Source: Conexibacter sp.
GTDB lineage: Bacteria; Actinomycetota; Thermoleophilia; Solirubrobacterales; Solirubrobacteraceae
Direction of reading: 5' to 3'
DNA length: 35,150 bases
Assembly: GCA_025964325.1 (NCBI GenBank)
Contig: JAOPZA010000135.1
Location: 1 to 35,150, forward strand
Both the position numbers and the translations under genes were made by a program. The notes beneath the pieces are model-generated. The model was not told where the DNA came from. It saw only the letters and a list, made by a program, of their open reading frames with translations, and did not search any database. Within the stretch, counting starts at the first letter, position 1. Each line of letters begins with the position of its first letter. Of this stretch, positions 23,706 to 31,755 are shown piece by piece.

Positions 23706-24284
23706 ATGGTCGAGGTCCAGCCGCCCATCACGCCCGAGGAAGCGCGCGCCCGCCTGATCGCCGCGCTGCGCGAGCACGCGCTCGTGATCGGCGAGGTGAC
23801 GCTGACGAGCGGCGCGAAGGCGCAGTACCTGGTGGACGTGAAGCGCGCGATCCTGCTGCGCGAGGGCTTCCTCACCTGCGGCGAGCTGGTCGCCGAGCAG
23901 GCGCGCGCGCTCGACGCGACGGCGGTCGGCGGCATGACGATGGGCGCCGACCCGATCGCTTGCGCCGCGCTCGCCGCGGGGGCAGACGTGAAGGGGTTCT
24001 TCGTGCGCAAGGAGCAGAAGCAGCACGGGCTCAGCCGCCGCATCGAGGGGCCGCTGCTGGCGCCCGACGAGCGCCTCCTGATCGTCGAGGACGTCGTCAC
24101 GACCGGTGGCTCGACGATCCGCGCGATCGACGCAGTGCGCGCCGAAGGCCACGAGATCGTCGGCGTCGTCACGGTCTGCGACCGCCTCGCGGGGGGCGCG
24201 GAGGCGATCAGAGCGGCGACGGATGCGCCCTACGTGGCGCTCACGACGATCGACGAGATCTACCCGGAGCGCCCCGACCGCTAG
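23706..24284 (+). CDS. pyrE: Orotate phosphoribosyltransferase
   Basis: PyrE joins orotate to PRPP to make OMP in pyrimidine synthesis. The 192-residue protein contains TSGAKAQYLVDVKRAILL (residues about 34-51) and GGMTMGADPIACAAL. It also has the flexible catalytic loop FVRKEQKQHG and the PRPP-binding loop LLIVEDVVTTGGSTIRAID. Length is slightly below the E. coli enzyme and normal for actinobacterial ones. Only 4 bp separate it from the L,D-transpeptidase, an unusual pairing. Its TAG stop overlaps the stop of the FUSC-like gene from the other strand in a CTAG palindrome. Confidence 0.96.
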   Translation: MVEVQPPITPEEARARLIAALREHALVIGEVTLTSGAKAQYLVDVKRAILLREGFLTCGELVAEQARALDATAVGGMTMGADPIACAALAAGADVKGFFVRKEQKQHGLSRRIEGPLLAPDERLLIVEDVVTTGGSTIRAIDAVRAEGHEIVGVVTVCDRLAGGAEAIRAATDAPYVALTTIDEIYPERPDR

Positions 24285-25462
24285 GTCAGCTCCTGCGCCG
24301 CGAGGCCCTGGGCGGCGGCGCGGACCTGCTCGAGCGCCTCGTCGCGCTCGAGGCCCAGCACCCGCAGCAGGTCGGTGGCGGTCGAGCGCACCTGTGCGAC
24401 GAGCACGTTGACGGAGAGGTTGCCGGTCCGCTCGAGCACGAGCGTCGCGATGCCGGCGGCGTGGATCGCAGCGGCCCGCGCGTGGTCCCCGGCGTCCTCG
24501 TCGACGAGCGCCGACTCGATCCCGCGCACGGCGCGGGCGAGGTCGCGCAGCGCCTCCGAGATCGGCGGAGGGACGGCGTCGTGCAGCTCGATCGCGCGGA
24601 TCGCGCCGCGTGCGAGCACGCGCACGTTCCGGATCGCGAGATCGAGCTGCGCGTCGGCGTCGGCGTAGACGGCGAGCTGCTCGCGCAGCCGCCAGCGCGG
24701 TGGCGCCATCCGGACGATCTCGCTGCCGCCGAGGACCGCCTCGTGGAACGTGCTGCGATGGCCGTCGATTCTGCGCGCCCGCACCAGCGCGCGCCCGGCG
24801 GTCGCGACGTCGCGCTGCTCGAGGGCGCCGGCGACGTCCTCCAGGACCCCGCCGAGCTCGTTCAGCACGGGCCGCATCGTGCGGCGCGCGAGCGCGAGCG
24901 GGTCGACCGGCAGGAGCGTCGAGACGGCGAAGCCGATCACGCCGCCGACGAGCGCGTCGATCGGGCGCGCGAAGTAGATCCCGCTCGTCGGTGGCTGCAG
25001 CGTCGTCACGAGGATCCCCGAGACGGCCGCCTGCGTGACGAACAGCGGTCCGCCGCCGACGAGCACGGAGGCGACCATCGCGAGCCCGACGACGAGCATC
25101 AGCTGGAGCGTGCCGACGCCGATCGCCGAGATCAGCAGGTCGCCGACGACGATCCCGAAGGCGACGCCGAGCACCAGCTCGACCGAGCGCCGGACCCGCT
25201 GCGAGTAGGTCAGGCCGAGCGTGATGATCGACGCGATCGGCGCGAAGAACGGTCGCGCGTGGCCGATCAGCTCGTGCGCGATCAGCCATGCGCCGCTGGC
25301 GGCGAGCATCGCCTGCACGATCGGCAGCGCCGTCGTGCGGAGGTCGCGCAGGCGGCTGCGGACGGTTCTGCGCGCGCGGCGCGCGGCCTCTTCGAGCAGC
25401 GCCTCGCCGCGCCGGACGACGTCGCCGCGGACAGTGGAGGAGGGAGCGCGACGGACGGCCAC
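24281..25462 (-). CDS. FUSC-like/aromatic acid exporter-type membrane protein
   Basis: The 393-residue protein has a basic N-terminus and about six TM helices in its first 185 residues (ALPIVQAMLAASGAWLIAHEL, then ITLGLTYSQRVRRSVELVLGVAFGIVVGDLL, and so on). A long cytoplasmic Ala/Arg/Leu helical region completes it. The FAPIASIITLGLTYSQRVRRS block is typical of the FUSC/ArAE fold, in which related proteins export aromatic acids such as p-hydroxybenzoate. Substrate and direction are not known here. The stop overlaps that of pyrE (CTAG), and tRNA-Arg lies 42 bp upstream on the same strand. Confidence 0.8.
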   Translation of the reverse strand: MAVRRAPSSTVRGDVVRRGEALLEEAARRARRTVRSRLRDLRTTALPIVQAMLAASGAWLIAHELIGHARPFFAPIASIITLGLTYSQRVRRSVELVLGVAFGIVVGDLLISAIGVGTLQLMLVVGLAMVASVLVGGGPLFVTQAAVSGILVTTLQPPTSGIYFARPIDALVGGVIGFAVSTLLPVDPLALARRTMRPVLNELGGVLEDVAGALEQRDVATAGRALVRARRIDGHRSTFHEAVLGGSEIVRMAPPRWRLREQLAVYADADAQLDLAIRNVRVLARGAIRAIELHDAVPPPISEALRDLARAVRGIESALVDEDAGDHARAAAIHAAGIATLVLERTGNLSVNVLVAQVRSTATDLLRVLGLERDEALEQVRAAAQGLAAQELT

Positions 25463-25504
25463 GGCTCAGAGGATGCCGCGCCGCGGCGGGCGGTGCGGGG
25501 TCAG

Positions 25505-25578
<74 letters not shown>

Positions 25579-25618
25579 GGGACGGGGACAGCGTAATGGT
25601 TCCCCAGAGGCGCGTGAG

Positions 25619-25646
25619 CCTGTGCAGTTCCCCCATTCTGCACAGG
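25619..25646. promoter_or_regulatory. Perfect 9-bp inverted repeat upstream of the peptide-transport operon
   Basis: The arms CCTGTGCAG (25619-25627) and CTGCACAGG (25638-25646) are perfect and separated by a 10-nt AT/C-rich spacer. They lie in the 99-bp gap between the divergently transcribed tRNA-Arg and the ABC permease, about 31 bp before the permease start. A dimer-bound operator is the simplest reading; a leader hairpin is the alternative. Confidence 0.6.
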
Positions 25647-25677
25647 ATTCGCGTGCGTATGGGCGAAATGGAGGCGG

Positions 25678-26652
25678 ATGAGCATCGGCGCGTCAGAGCT
25701 GCTGCGCGAGCCCGGCGGATTCGACGCGCCTCCCGGCTCGCTCGTCGCGGGCCGTTCGCCGCTCGTGCTGTTCTGGGCGCGCCTGCGGCGCGACCGTGCG
25801 GCGCTCGTCGCGCTGATCGCGATCGTCGTGCTGGTGCTCGTCGCGATCTGCGCGCCGCTCGTCGTCGCCCTCTTCGGCGCGCCGGGACCGAACGCCGTCG
25901 ACGCCAACGCGATGGACGCCTTCGGCGCCCCGAAGGGGCCCGGCGCCGGAGCCCTCTTCGGCTACGACTCGCTCGGTCGCGACGTCTTCTCGCGCACCGT
26001 CTACGGCGCGCGCGTCTCGCTGCTGGTCGGCGTCGGCGGGACCGCGATCGCCGTGGTGCTCGGCGTCGTCGTCGGACTGCTGGCCGGCTTCTACCGCGGC
26101 TGGGTCGACACGCTGCTGTCGCGCTTCGTCGACGTGCTGCTGTCGTTCCCGATCCTCCTGCTGGCGCTGGGGATCGCGTCCGCCTGCTCGCTCGGCAAGG
26201 GCTGTGTCGGGGGCGCGATCAAGCCGGGACTCGGTACGGTCCTGCTGGTCGTCGCGATCATCAACTGGACCTACATCGCGCGGATCGTGCGCGGGCAGGT
26301 GCTGTCGCTGCGCGAACGTGACTTCGTCGCCGCCGCGCGCGTCAGCGGCGCCTCCGACGCGACGATCGTCTTCCGCGAGATCCTGCCGAACCTGATCGCG
26401 CCCGTGATCGTCTACGCGACCCTGCTCGTACCGCAGAACATCCTGCTGGAGGCCGCGCTCTCGTTCCTCGGCGTCGGCATCACGCCACCGACCGCGAGTT
26501 GGGGCGCGATGATCGCCGACGCCGCGCAGAACTTCGACACGCAGTGGTGGTACATGGTGTTTCCTGGCGCAGCACTGTTGCTGACCGTGCTGTCATTCAA
26601 TCTTCTCGGTGACGGTCTGCGCGACGCGCTCGACCCCAGACGAGGCCGATGA
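25678..26652 (+). CDS. ABC transporter permease, DppC/OppC type
   Basis: One of two membrane subunits of a peptide/nickel-type ABC importer. The 324-residue protein has an N-terminal cytoplasmic segment of about 40 residues, TM1 (about 43-65), and the OppC-typical external stretch GYDSLGRDVFSRTVYGARVSLLVG. It then has the core TM domain with the ATPase-docking EAA loop (RERDFVAAARVSGASDATIVFREILPN). The C-terminus DGLRDALDPRRGR is standard. A GGAGG sequence precedes the ATG. The binding-protein gene follows directly; the usual order would put the binding protein first. No ATPase gene lies in the operon. Confidence 0.95.
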   Translation: MSIGASELLREPGGFDAPPGSLVAGRSPLVLFWARLRRDRAALVALIAIVVLVLVAICAPLVVALFGAPGPNAVDANAMDAFGAPKGPGAGALFGYDSLGRDVFSRTVYGARVSLLVGVGGTAIAVVLGVVVGLLAGFYRGWVDTLLSRFVDVLLSFPILLLALGIASACSLGKGCVGGAIKPGLGTVLLVVAIINWTYIARIVRGQVLSLRERDFVAAARVSGASDATIVFREILPNLIAPVIVYATLLVPQNILLEAALSFLGVGITPPTASWGAMIADAAQNFDTQWWYMVFPGAALLLTVLSFNLLGDGLRDALDPRRGR

Positions 26653-26684
26653 CCCACCCACCTGTTCCAGTGAAAGGAAGCTCC

Positions 26685-28493
26685 ATGCGCTCGACCCCGA
26701 CCTTCGCACGGCGGCTGATCCCGGCCGCCGCGTGCGTGGCCGTGGCCTGCGCGGTGAGCGCCTGCGGCTCCGGCTCCGACTCCCGCGCGAGGACCGGCGG
26801 CGACACGAGCGGCGGCGGGCAGGACCGCCAGCAACAGGCCGTCAACGCCGACAACGGCGCCGGCGGAAGTCGCGGCGGGACGCTCGACGTCGTCTCCAAC
26901 CAGGACGTCGGGCCGAACATCGACCCGGGCTACGCCTACAACGGCATCGACCTCGCCTACCTGTCGGTGACGCAGCGGACGCTGTACGCCTACGAGCCGA
27001 ACCACGCCGATCGCGCGGTTCCGGACCTGGCGGACGGTGAACCGCAGATCACCGATGGCGGCAAGACCCTCACGGTGAGAATCAGACCCGGCGTGCACTT
27101 CGGTCCGCCGGTGAACCGCGAGGTGCGTGCAGGTGACGTCAAGTACGCGATCGAGCGCGGCTTCAACCCGCACGTCGCGAATCCCTACGCGCCGGGCTAC
27201 TACGGCGACCTCGTCGGCGCCGGCAGAGCGACCGGCGGCCCGATCGCCGGGATCGCGACGCCCGACGCCCACACGATCGTCTTCCACTTCGCGAGACCGG
27301 TCGCGTCGCTCGTGCAGCAGGCGATGATCCTGCCGCTCGACGCGCCGGTGCCGCCCGAGTACGCGAAGCCGCTCGACGCGAAGGCGCCGTCCCAATACGG
27401 CAACAACCAGGTCGCGACCGGGCCGTACATGATCGCCGCCGACGCCAAGGGAAAGGTGCTCGGCAACGGCTACAAGCCGGGCAGCAGCCTGAGACTGGTG
27501 CGCAATCCGAACTGGAAGGCCGCCACCGACTTCCGGCCGGCCTACGTCGATGCCGTCAGCTGGACGATGGGCGCGAACCCGACCGTCGGAGCGCGCCAGG
27601 TGCTCCAGGGCAGCCACATGTACCTCGCCGACGCGCCGAGCGGCCCGACGATCAAGCTCGCCTATCAGAGCTACCGCCGCCAGATCGTCTTCAGCGCCGG
27701 GGCCGGCGTCCGCTACGTCGCGCTCGACACCTCGAAGCCGCCGTTCGACAAGGTCGACCTGCGGCGCGCCGTCGCGGCCGCGCTCGACCGCGCGCAGATG
27801 CGCACCGTGCGCGGCGGCCCGCTGATCGGCGAGATCGCCAGCCACTTCCTCTACCCGGGCGTCAGCGGCTTCGCCGATGCCGGCGCACAGCAGGGCTTCG
27901 GCTTCGACTTCCTCGCGCATCCCACCGGCGACGCCGCGCTCGCGAAGAAGTACATGCAAGCGGCCGGCTACCCGAGCGGCACCTACACCGGCGGCGGCAG
28001 CGTGCTGGTGGTCGGCACCTCCGGAAGCCCCGACGACCTCGATGCGCAGATCGTCGACCGCGCGTTGCGGTCGCTCGGCTTCAAGACCCGCCTGCGCCTG
28101 CTCGACCAGAGCGCCATGCACGGGCTGTGCGGAAGACCGAGCGCCGGCGTCGCGGTCTGTCCGAACCTCGGCTGGGTGCGCGACTTCGGCGATCCCCAGA
28201 CCGTGCTCGATGCCTCCTTCAACGGCGCCGCGATCCAGCCCGAGGGCGGCACGAACGCCTCCCAGCTGAACGATCCGCAGATCAACCGCGCGATGGCGAA
28301 GGCGGAGCTGACCGTCGGCGAGGCCGCGCGCGCGAAGGCGTGGGCCGAGATCGACCGCATGATCACCGACAGCGCCGCGGCGATCCCGTGGCTGTGGGAC
28401 AAGCAGCCGATCCTCTTCTCGAGAGACACCCAGTGCGTGAACGCGCAGTGGAACCAGGGCTACTGCGACTACGCCTTCTCCTCCTTGAAGTAG
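26685..28493 (+). CDS. ABC transporter substrate-binding lipoprotein (SBP_bac_5)
   Basis: An extracytoplasmic solute-binding protein of the peptide/nickel family. The ATG at 26685 follows a good GGAAG ribosome-binding site and gives 602 residues. The signal peptide ends in the lipobox VSAC (Cys near residue 27), and a Gly/Asp/Ser/Gln-rich spacer follows. The SBP fold has VPDLADGEPQITDGGKTLTVRI, VNREVRAGDVKYAIERGF, YVALDTSKPPFDKVDLRRAVAA and a C-terminal IDRMITDSAAAIPWLWD. An earlier ATG (26649) overlaps the permease stop as ATGA and could be used, but it would lengthen the signal peptide. The ligand is not known; oligopeptides are usual. Confidence 0.95.
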   Translation: MRSTPTFARRLIPAAACVAVACAVSACGSGSDSRARTGGDTSGGGQDRQQQAVNADNGAGGSRGGTLDVVSNQDVGPNIDPGYAYNGIDLAYLSVTQRTLYAYEPNHADRAVPDLADGEPQITDGGKTLTVRIRPGVHFGPPVNREVRAGDVKYAIERGFNPHVANPYAPGYYGDLVGAGRATGGPIAGIATPDAHTIVFHFARPVASLVQQAMILPLDAPVPPEYAKPLDAKAPSQYGNNQVATGPYMIAADAKGKVLGNGYKPGSSLRLVRNPNWKAATDFRPAYVDAVSWTMGANPTVGARQVLQGSHMYLADAPSGPTIKLAYQSYRRQIVFSAGAGVRYVALDTSKPPFDKVDLRRAVAAALDRAQMRTVRGGPLIGEIASHFLYPGVSGFADAGAQQGFGFDFLAHPTGDAALAKKYMQAAGYPSGTYTGGGSVLVVGTSGSPDDLDAQIVDRALRSLGFKTRLRLLDQSAMHGLCGRPSAGVAVCPNLGWVRDFGDPQTVLDASFNGAAIQPEGGTNASQLNDPQINRAMAKAELTVGEAARAKAWAEIDRMITDSAAAIPWLWDKQPILFSRDTQCVNAQWNQGYCDYAFSSLK

Positions 28494-28535
28494 CTCCGGC
28501 ATGAACTGAGCGGCTCGGCCGATCCCGGATCGAGC

Positions 28536-28567
28536 GACTCCCGCCACGCCCGTGGCAGGTGGGAGTC
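28536..28567 (+). promoter_or_regulatory. Intercistronic hairpin between binding-protein and DppB-type genes
   Basis: GACTCCC (28536-28542) pairs with GGGAGTC (28561-28567), enclosing GCCAC/GTGGC and a GCCC loop with an AGGT bulge. Such hairpins after a binding-protein gene often stabilise its mRNA or reduce read-through into the permease, keeping the binding protein in excess. That role is inference. Confidence 0.55.
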
Positions 28568-28589
28568 GGGGTGAGCCGAATCCCTTCCC

Positions 28590-29555
28590 ATGGCCCGCTT
28601 CCTCGTCCGCCGGTGCCTCTGGGGCGTCGTCCTGCTGGTGCTCGTGAGCGCCGCGACGTTCGCGATCTTCTACCTGCTGCCGTCCGCCGATCCGGCGGTG
28701 CTGCGGGCGGGGCGCGGGGCGACGCCGCAGACGATCGCGGCGGTCCGGCACGACCTCGGGCTCGACCGGCCGGTCACGGCGCAGTACTGGCACTTCCTGA
28801 CGCAGCTGGTCCTGCACTTCGACCTCGGCTACAGCTACACGAGCGGCGCGCCGGTCAGCTCGCTGATCGCCGACGGCCTGCCGGCGACGATCTCGCTCGC
28901 CGCCGGGGCGATCGTCGTCTGGCTGCTGGTCGGGATCCCGCTCGGGATCCTGTCGGCCCTGCGGCCGCGCTCCTGGTTCGACCGGCTCGCGATGGGCGGC
29001 GCGCTCGTCGCGCTCTCGGCGCCGGTCTACTGGCTCGGGCTCGTCGTGCTCTACCTCTTCGCCGACGACATCGGCAGATGGCCGCTGCTGCCGGGCGCCG
29101 GCTCCTACGTCGGCCTGACGCGCGACCCGTGGCACTGGCTCACCGCGCTCGTGCTGCCCTGGCTCGTGCTGGCCTCGACGTTCGCGGCGATCTACGCGCG
29201 CGTGCTGCGCACGAGCCTGATCGAGACGATGCAGGAGGACTACGTCCGCACCGCGCGCGCCAAGGGCATCAGCGAGCGCCGCGTGGTGCTGCGCCACGGC
29301 GTGCGGAACGCGCTGGGGCCGCTCGTGACGCTGCTCGGGCTCGACGTCGGCGTGCTGCTCGGCGGCGCGGTGCTGACCGAGGCCGTCTTCGGCATCCCGG
29401 GGATCGGGCGCCTCAACTACACCGCGATCACGACGTCCGACCTGCCGGTGATCCAGGGAACGGTGCTGCTCGCGGCCCTCTTCATCGTGGTCGCGAACAT
29501 CGTCGTCGACGTCGCCTACGCGCTGCTCGACCCGCGGGTGCGGCTCGACGGCTGA
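28590..29555 (+). CDS. ABC transporter permease, DppB/OppB type
   Basis: The second membrane subunit of the importer. The 321-residue protein starts MARFLVRRCLWGVVLLVLVSAATFAIFYLLP (TM1), followed by VRHDLGLDRPVTAQYWHFL and FDLGYSYTSGAPVSSLI, which are typical of OppB/DppB. The EAA loop is QEDYVRTARAKGISERRVVLRHGVRNAL, and GGAVLTEAVFGIPGIGRL comes near the C-terminus. All TM segments are present. It forms a pair with the DppC-type permease of 25678; the ATPase subunits must come from another locus. It converges on the operon ending at 29646, with a hairpin cluster in between. Confidence 0.95.
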   Translation: MARFLVRRCLWGVVLLVLVSAATFAIFYLLPSADPAVLRAGRGATPQTIAAVRHDLGLDRPVTAQYWHFLTQLVLHFDLGYSYTSGAPVSSLIADGLPATISLAAGAIVVWLLVGIPLGILSALRPRSWFDRLAMGGALVALSAPVYWLGLVVLYLFADDIGRWPLLPGAGSYVGLTRDPWHWLTALVLPWLVLASTFAAIYARVLRTSLIETMQEDYVRTARAKGISERRVVLRHGVRNALGPLVTLLGLDVGVLLGGAVLTEAVFGIPGIGRLNYTAITTSDLPVIQGTVLLAALFIVVANIVVDVAYALLDPRVRLDG

Positions 29556-29572
29556 TGAAGAGGTGCCCGCCC

Positions 29573-29658
29573 CGAGTTCGGCGCCAGCCGAACTCGCCAG
29601 CGAACCGACGCCAGCCGGTTCGCCCCGAACTCGCCGGCGACGGCGTCAGCCGTCGCCG
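29573..29658. terminator. Three related hairpins between converging genes
   Basis: Stem-loops A (29573-29596, 10 bp), B (29600-29623, 8 bp) and C (29635-29658, 10 bp) are packed in 86 bp. Their cores share the pattern CGRCGYCAGCCG while the outer stem bases differ but still pair. CCGAACTCG also occurs at two places (in A and at 29625-29633), allowing alternative pairing. The loop of C contains the stop codon of the 209-residue minus-strand gene. A two-way terminator fits the position. Confidence 0.65.
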
Positions 29659-30275
29659 TCTTCCACGTACAGCGACTCGCGCGCGAGCTCGTCGCCTCTC
29701 ATCGAGAAGAGCTTCACGTCGAGGTAGTCGGAGCGGTAGGCGTCGGGCGCGACGAGCGTGAAGCGGTACTCGACGAGCGTGCACTGGTCGACCGCGAGAT
29801 CGGCCAGCTCCGCCGTCACGATCGCGCCGCCCTCGACCAGCGGGATGCCCCAGATCAGCGTCATGTCGGCGACGTTGCCGTCCTCGCCGCGCCAGTGCCC
29901 GACGATCTCGTCGTTGAGGTCGATCCGCCACTCGGGGTTGTCGTCGGCCGTCTCGCTCGTGAAGTCCGCGTGCGCCTCGAAGTCGTCGGGCGCGCCGTTG
30001 CCCTCGCCGCTGCCGTCGGCGAAGGAGACGTAGCCGAACAGCTCGTGGCCGTTGCTCGTGCGCGACGTCGCCGGGACGTAGGTGCGGCCGCCGTAGGAGC
30101 GGTCGGGGAACCAGACGATGTCGCCCGGCGTGCCGAGCTCCTCACCGGCGGACTCGATGTTGTCGACGGCGGCCAGGAAGTAGCCGCGCAGCGTGTCGGC
30201 CCAGCGCCCGTAGGGCAGCGCCTCCTGCGGCGGCTCGGCGGCGAAGCGGATCACGAAGCGGTCGGTCGGCGGCAT
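29646..30275 (-). CDS. Hypothetical acidic protein, 209 residues
   Basis: I do not recognise a family. The protein is acidic, with no signal peptide or TM helix. It looks like a compact beta-rich domain with many aromatic and charged residues (YGRWADTLRGYFLAAVDNIES, GDIVWFPDRSYGGRTYVPATS, HWRGEDGNVADMTLIWG). Third-position G/C is strong throughout, supporting a real gene. It is 10 bp downstream of dtd and is the last gene of the GNAT-galT-dtd operon. The ATG at 30275 suits the spacing. No function is suggested beyond a cytoplasmic role. Confidence 0.8.
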   Translation of the reverse strand: MPPTDRFVIRFAAEPPQEALPYGRWADTLRGYFLAAVDNIESAGEELGTPGDIVWFPDRSYGGRTYVPATSRTSNGHELFGYVSFADGSGEGNGAPDDFEAHADFTSETADDNPEWRIDLNDEIVGHWRGEDGNVADMTLIWGIPLVEGGAIVTAELADLAVDQCTLVEYRFTLVAPDAYRSDYLDVKLFSMRGDELARESLYVEDGDG

Positions 30276-30285
30276 GGCGCGGAGC

Positions 30286-30759
30286 CTACTGGGAAGGCCC
30301 GCTTGCGCGGCGGCCGCTCAGCGGCGCGCCCGCGGGCGGCTCGACCTCGACGAGCAGCGTGACCGGCCCGTCGGCCACCAGCTCGACCTGCATGTTGGCG
30401 CCGAAGACGCCGCGGCGCGCGTCGAGCCGCGCGCAGACGCGCTCGTAGAGCGGCTCGGCCAGCTCCGCCGGCGCGGCCGCCGTCCAGTTCGGGCGCGCGC
30501 CGCGGCTGGCGTCGCCGTAGAGCGTGAACTGGCTGACGCAGAGGATCTCGCGGTCCGCGCCGAGCGGCTCGTTCATGCGTCCGGCGTCGTCGGGGAAGAG
30601 CCGCAGCGCGCGCAGCCTCTGCGCCATCCGATCGGCCTCGGCCTCGCCGTCGCCGTGCGTCACGCCGAGCAGCACGAGCAGGCCGGGGCCGATCGCGGCG
30701 ACCGGGTCGCCCGCGACCGACACGCTCGCGCGCGTGACGCGCTGGACGAGCGCCCGCAT
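30286..30759 (-). CDS. dtd: D-aminoacyl-tRNA deacylase
   Basis: DTD removes D-amino acids (and glycine misattached to tRNA-Ala) from tRNAs, a proofreading step. The 157-residue protein begins MRALVQRVTRASVSV as usual. It has VLLGVTHGD, LRLFPDDAGRMN, and the chiral-selectivity motif SQFTLYGD (about residues 96-103). The Gly-cisPro motif lies in NMQVELVADGPVTLLVE, where the usual Asn before Asp is Ala. Pro/Gly/Ser-rich residues follow the core at the C-terminus. It is 12 bp downstream of the GalT-like gene and 10 bp upstream of the unknown 209-residue protein. Confidence 0.95.
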   Translation of the reverse strand: MRALVQRVTRASVSVAGDPVAAIGPGLLVLLGVTHGDGEAEADRMAQRLRALRLFPDDAGRMNEPLGADREILCVSQFTLYGDASRGARPNWTAAAPAELAEPLYERVCARLDARRGVFGANMQVELVADGPVTLLVEVEPPAGAPLSGRRASGPSQ

Positions 30760-30771
30760 CGCCGCGCGGGC

Positions 30772-31755
30772 CTACGCCTCGCGCAGGTCGGCGGCCGCCT
30801 GCTCGGGCGAGACGATGTTGAGGTGCAGGCCGGTGCCGAGCTCGAGGCCGGCGAGATGCGTCAGTCGCGGCAGGATGTCGATGCGCCAGCAGAACTGGTC
30901 GGCGCCGCGCGGCGCGGTGCGGACCCAGAGGTTGAGCGGCGGGTTCGCGCCGAGCCGCCGCGCGAGCCGCCCGAGCACGTCGTGGAGCAGCGCCGCGCCG
31001 GTCGGCCCGTCGTCCTCGAAGCGGTCGCGCGCGCGGCGCGGCGCCAGCATCAGCTGATACGGCAGCCGGCTGCCGTAGGGCGCGGTCACGACGGCGTCGT
31101 CGTCGATCGCGACGATCCGGTCGCGGCGCCGGACCTCCTCCTGCACGAGGTCGGCGAGCAGGTTGCCCCCCATCGTGCGGACGGCGTAGGCGGCGAAGCG
31201 CTCCCGCTCGCGCGCGACGCCGGCGGGCACGAAGCCGAGGGCGTAGAGCTGCGCGTGCGTGTGGGGCAGCGAGGCGCCCGCCTCGCGCCGCTCGTTGACG
31301 ATCAGGTGCACGTAGGAGGAACGCGCCGCGTGCAGACGCATGCGCTCGCGCCAGACCTCCATCGCGGTCTCGACCTGGCCGACGGGCAGGTCGGCGAGCG
31401 CGGTCACCGGCTGCGGCCCGTTGACGATCACCTCGTGCGCGCCGGTCGCCGGCTGCGCGGTGAAGAGGTCGGGGTAGGCGTCGCGCGGCGGCTGCGGCGC
31501 GTCGGGCGCGAGCGCGGGGTAGAGGTTCGGCACGACCCGCACCGTCCAGCCGGGCGTGTCCGGCGCGCCGCGCTGGGGACGGATCGCGGCGAGCTCCGGC
31601 GGCGTCTGGTCCTCGTGGCCCTCGGCGAAGGGGTCGCGCTCGCGGTCGAGCGGCGGCGCCGGCTCGGCTCTGAGGCCCGCGTTCGGGCGGTTCGCGCGCT
31701 CCGCCGCGACGATCGTCTTGAGACCGGTGAGCGGGTCGACGCGGACCTCAGGCAA
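30772..31755 (-). CDS. Galactose-1-phosphate uridylyltransferase-like protein (GalT family)
   Basis: GalT exchanges UMP between UDP-glucose and galactose 1-phosphate; relatives act on ADP-glucose. The 327-residue protein has the paired HIT-like layout: WTVRVVPNLYPAL (about 70-82), HEVIVNGP and the nucleophile motif PHTHAQL (His165 and His167, the latter equivalent to the catalytic His of HPHGQ). The C-terminal half includes PYQLMLAPRRARDRFED and LHLNIVSPEQAA. The CPFC zinc ligands of E. coli GalT are DPFA (41-44) here, so that zinc site is absent, as in some GalT-like phosphorylases. Its start overlaps the end of the GNAT gene by 8 bp. Substrate uncertain. Confidence 0.85.
   Translation of the reverse strand: MPEVRVDPLTGLKTIVAAERANRPNAGLRAEPAPPLDRERDPFAEGHEDQTPPELAAIRPQRGAPDTPGWTVRVVPNLYPALAPDAPQPPRDAYPDLFTAQPATGAHEVIVNGPQPVTALADLPVGQVETAMEVWRERMRLHAARSSYVHLIVNERREAGASLPHTHAQLYALGFVPAGVARERERFAAYAVRTMGGNLLADLVQEEVRRRDRIVAIDDDAVVTAPYGSRLPYQLMLAPRRARDRFEDDGPTGAALLHDVLGRLARRLGANPPLNLWVRTAPRGADQFCWRIDILPRLTHLAGLELGTGLHLNIVSPEQAAADLREA

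Noticed and set aside
26412-29297. 961-codon minus-strand open frame across the ABC importer
   Set aside because: It lies opposite three well-supported genes, has shadow composition and no recognisable domain.
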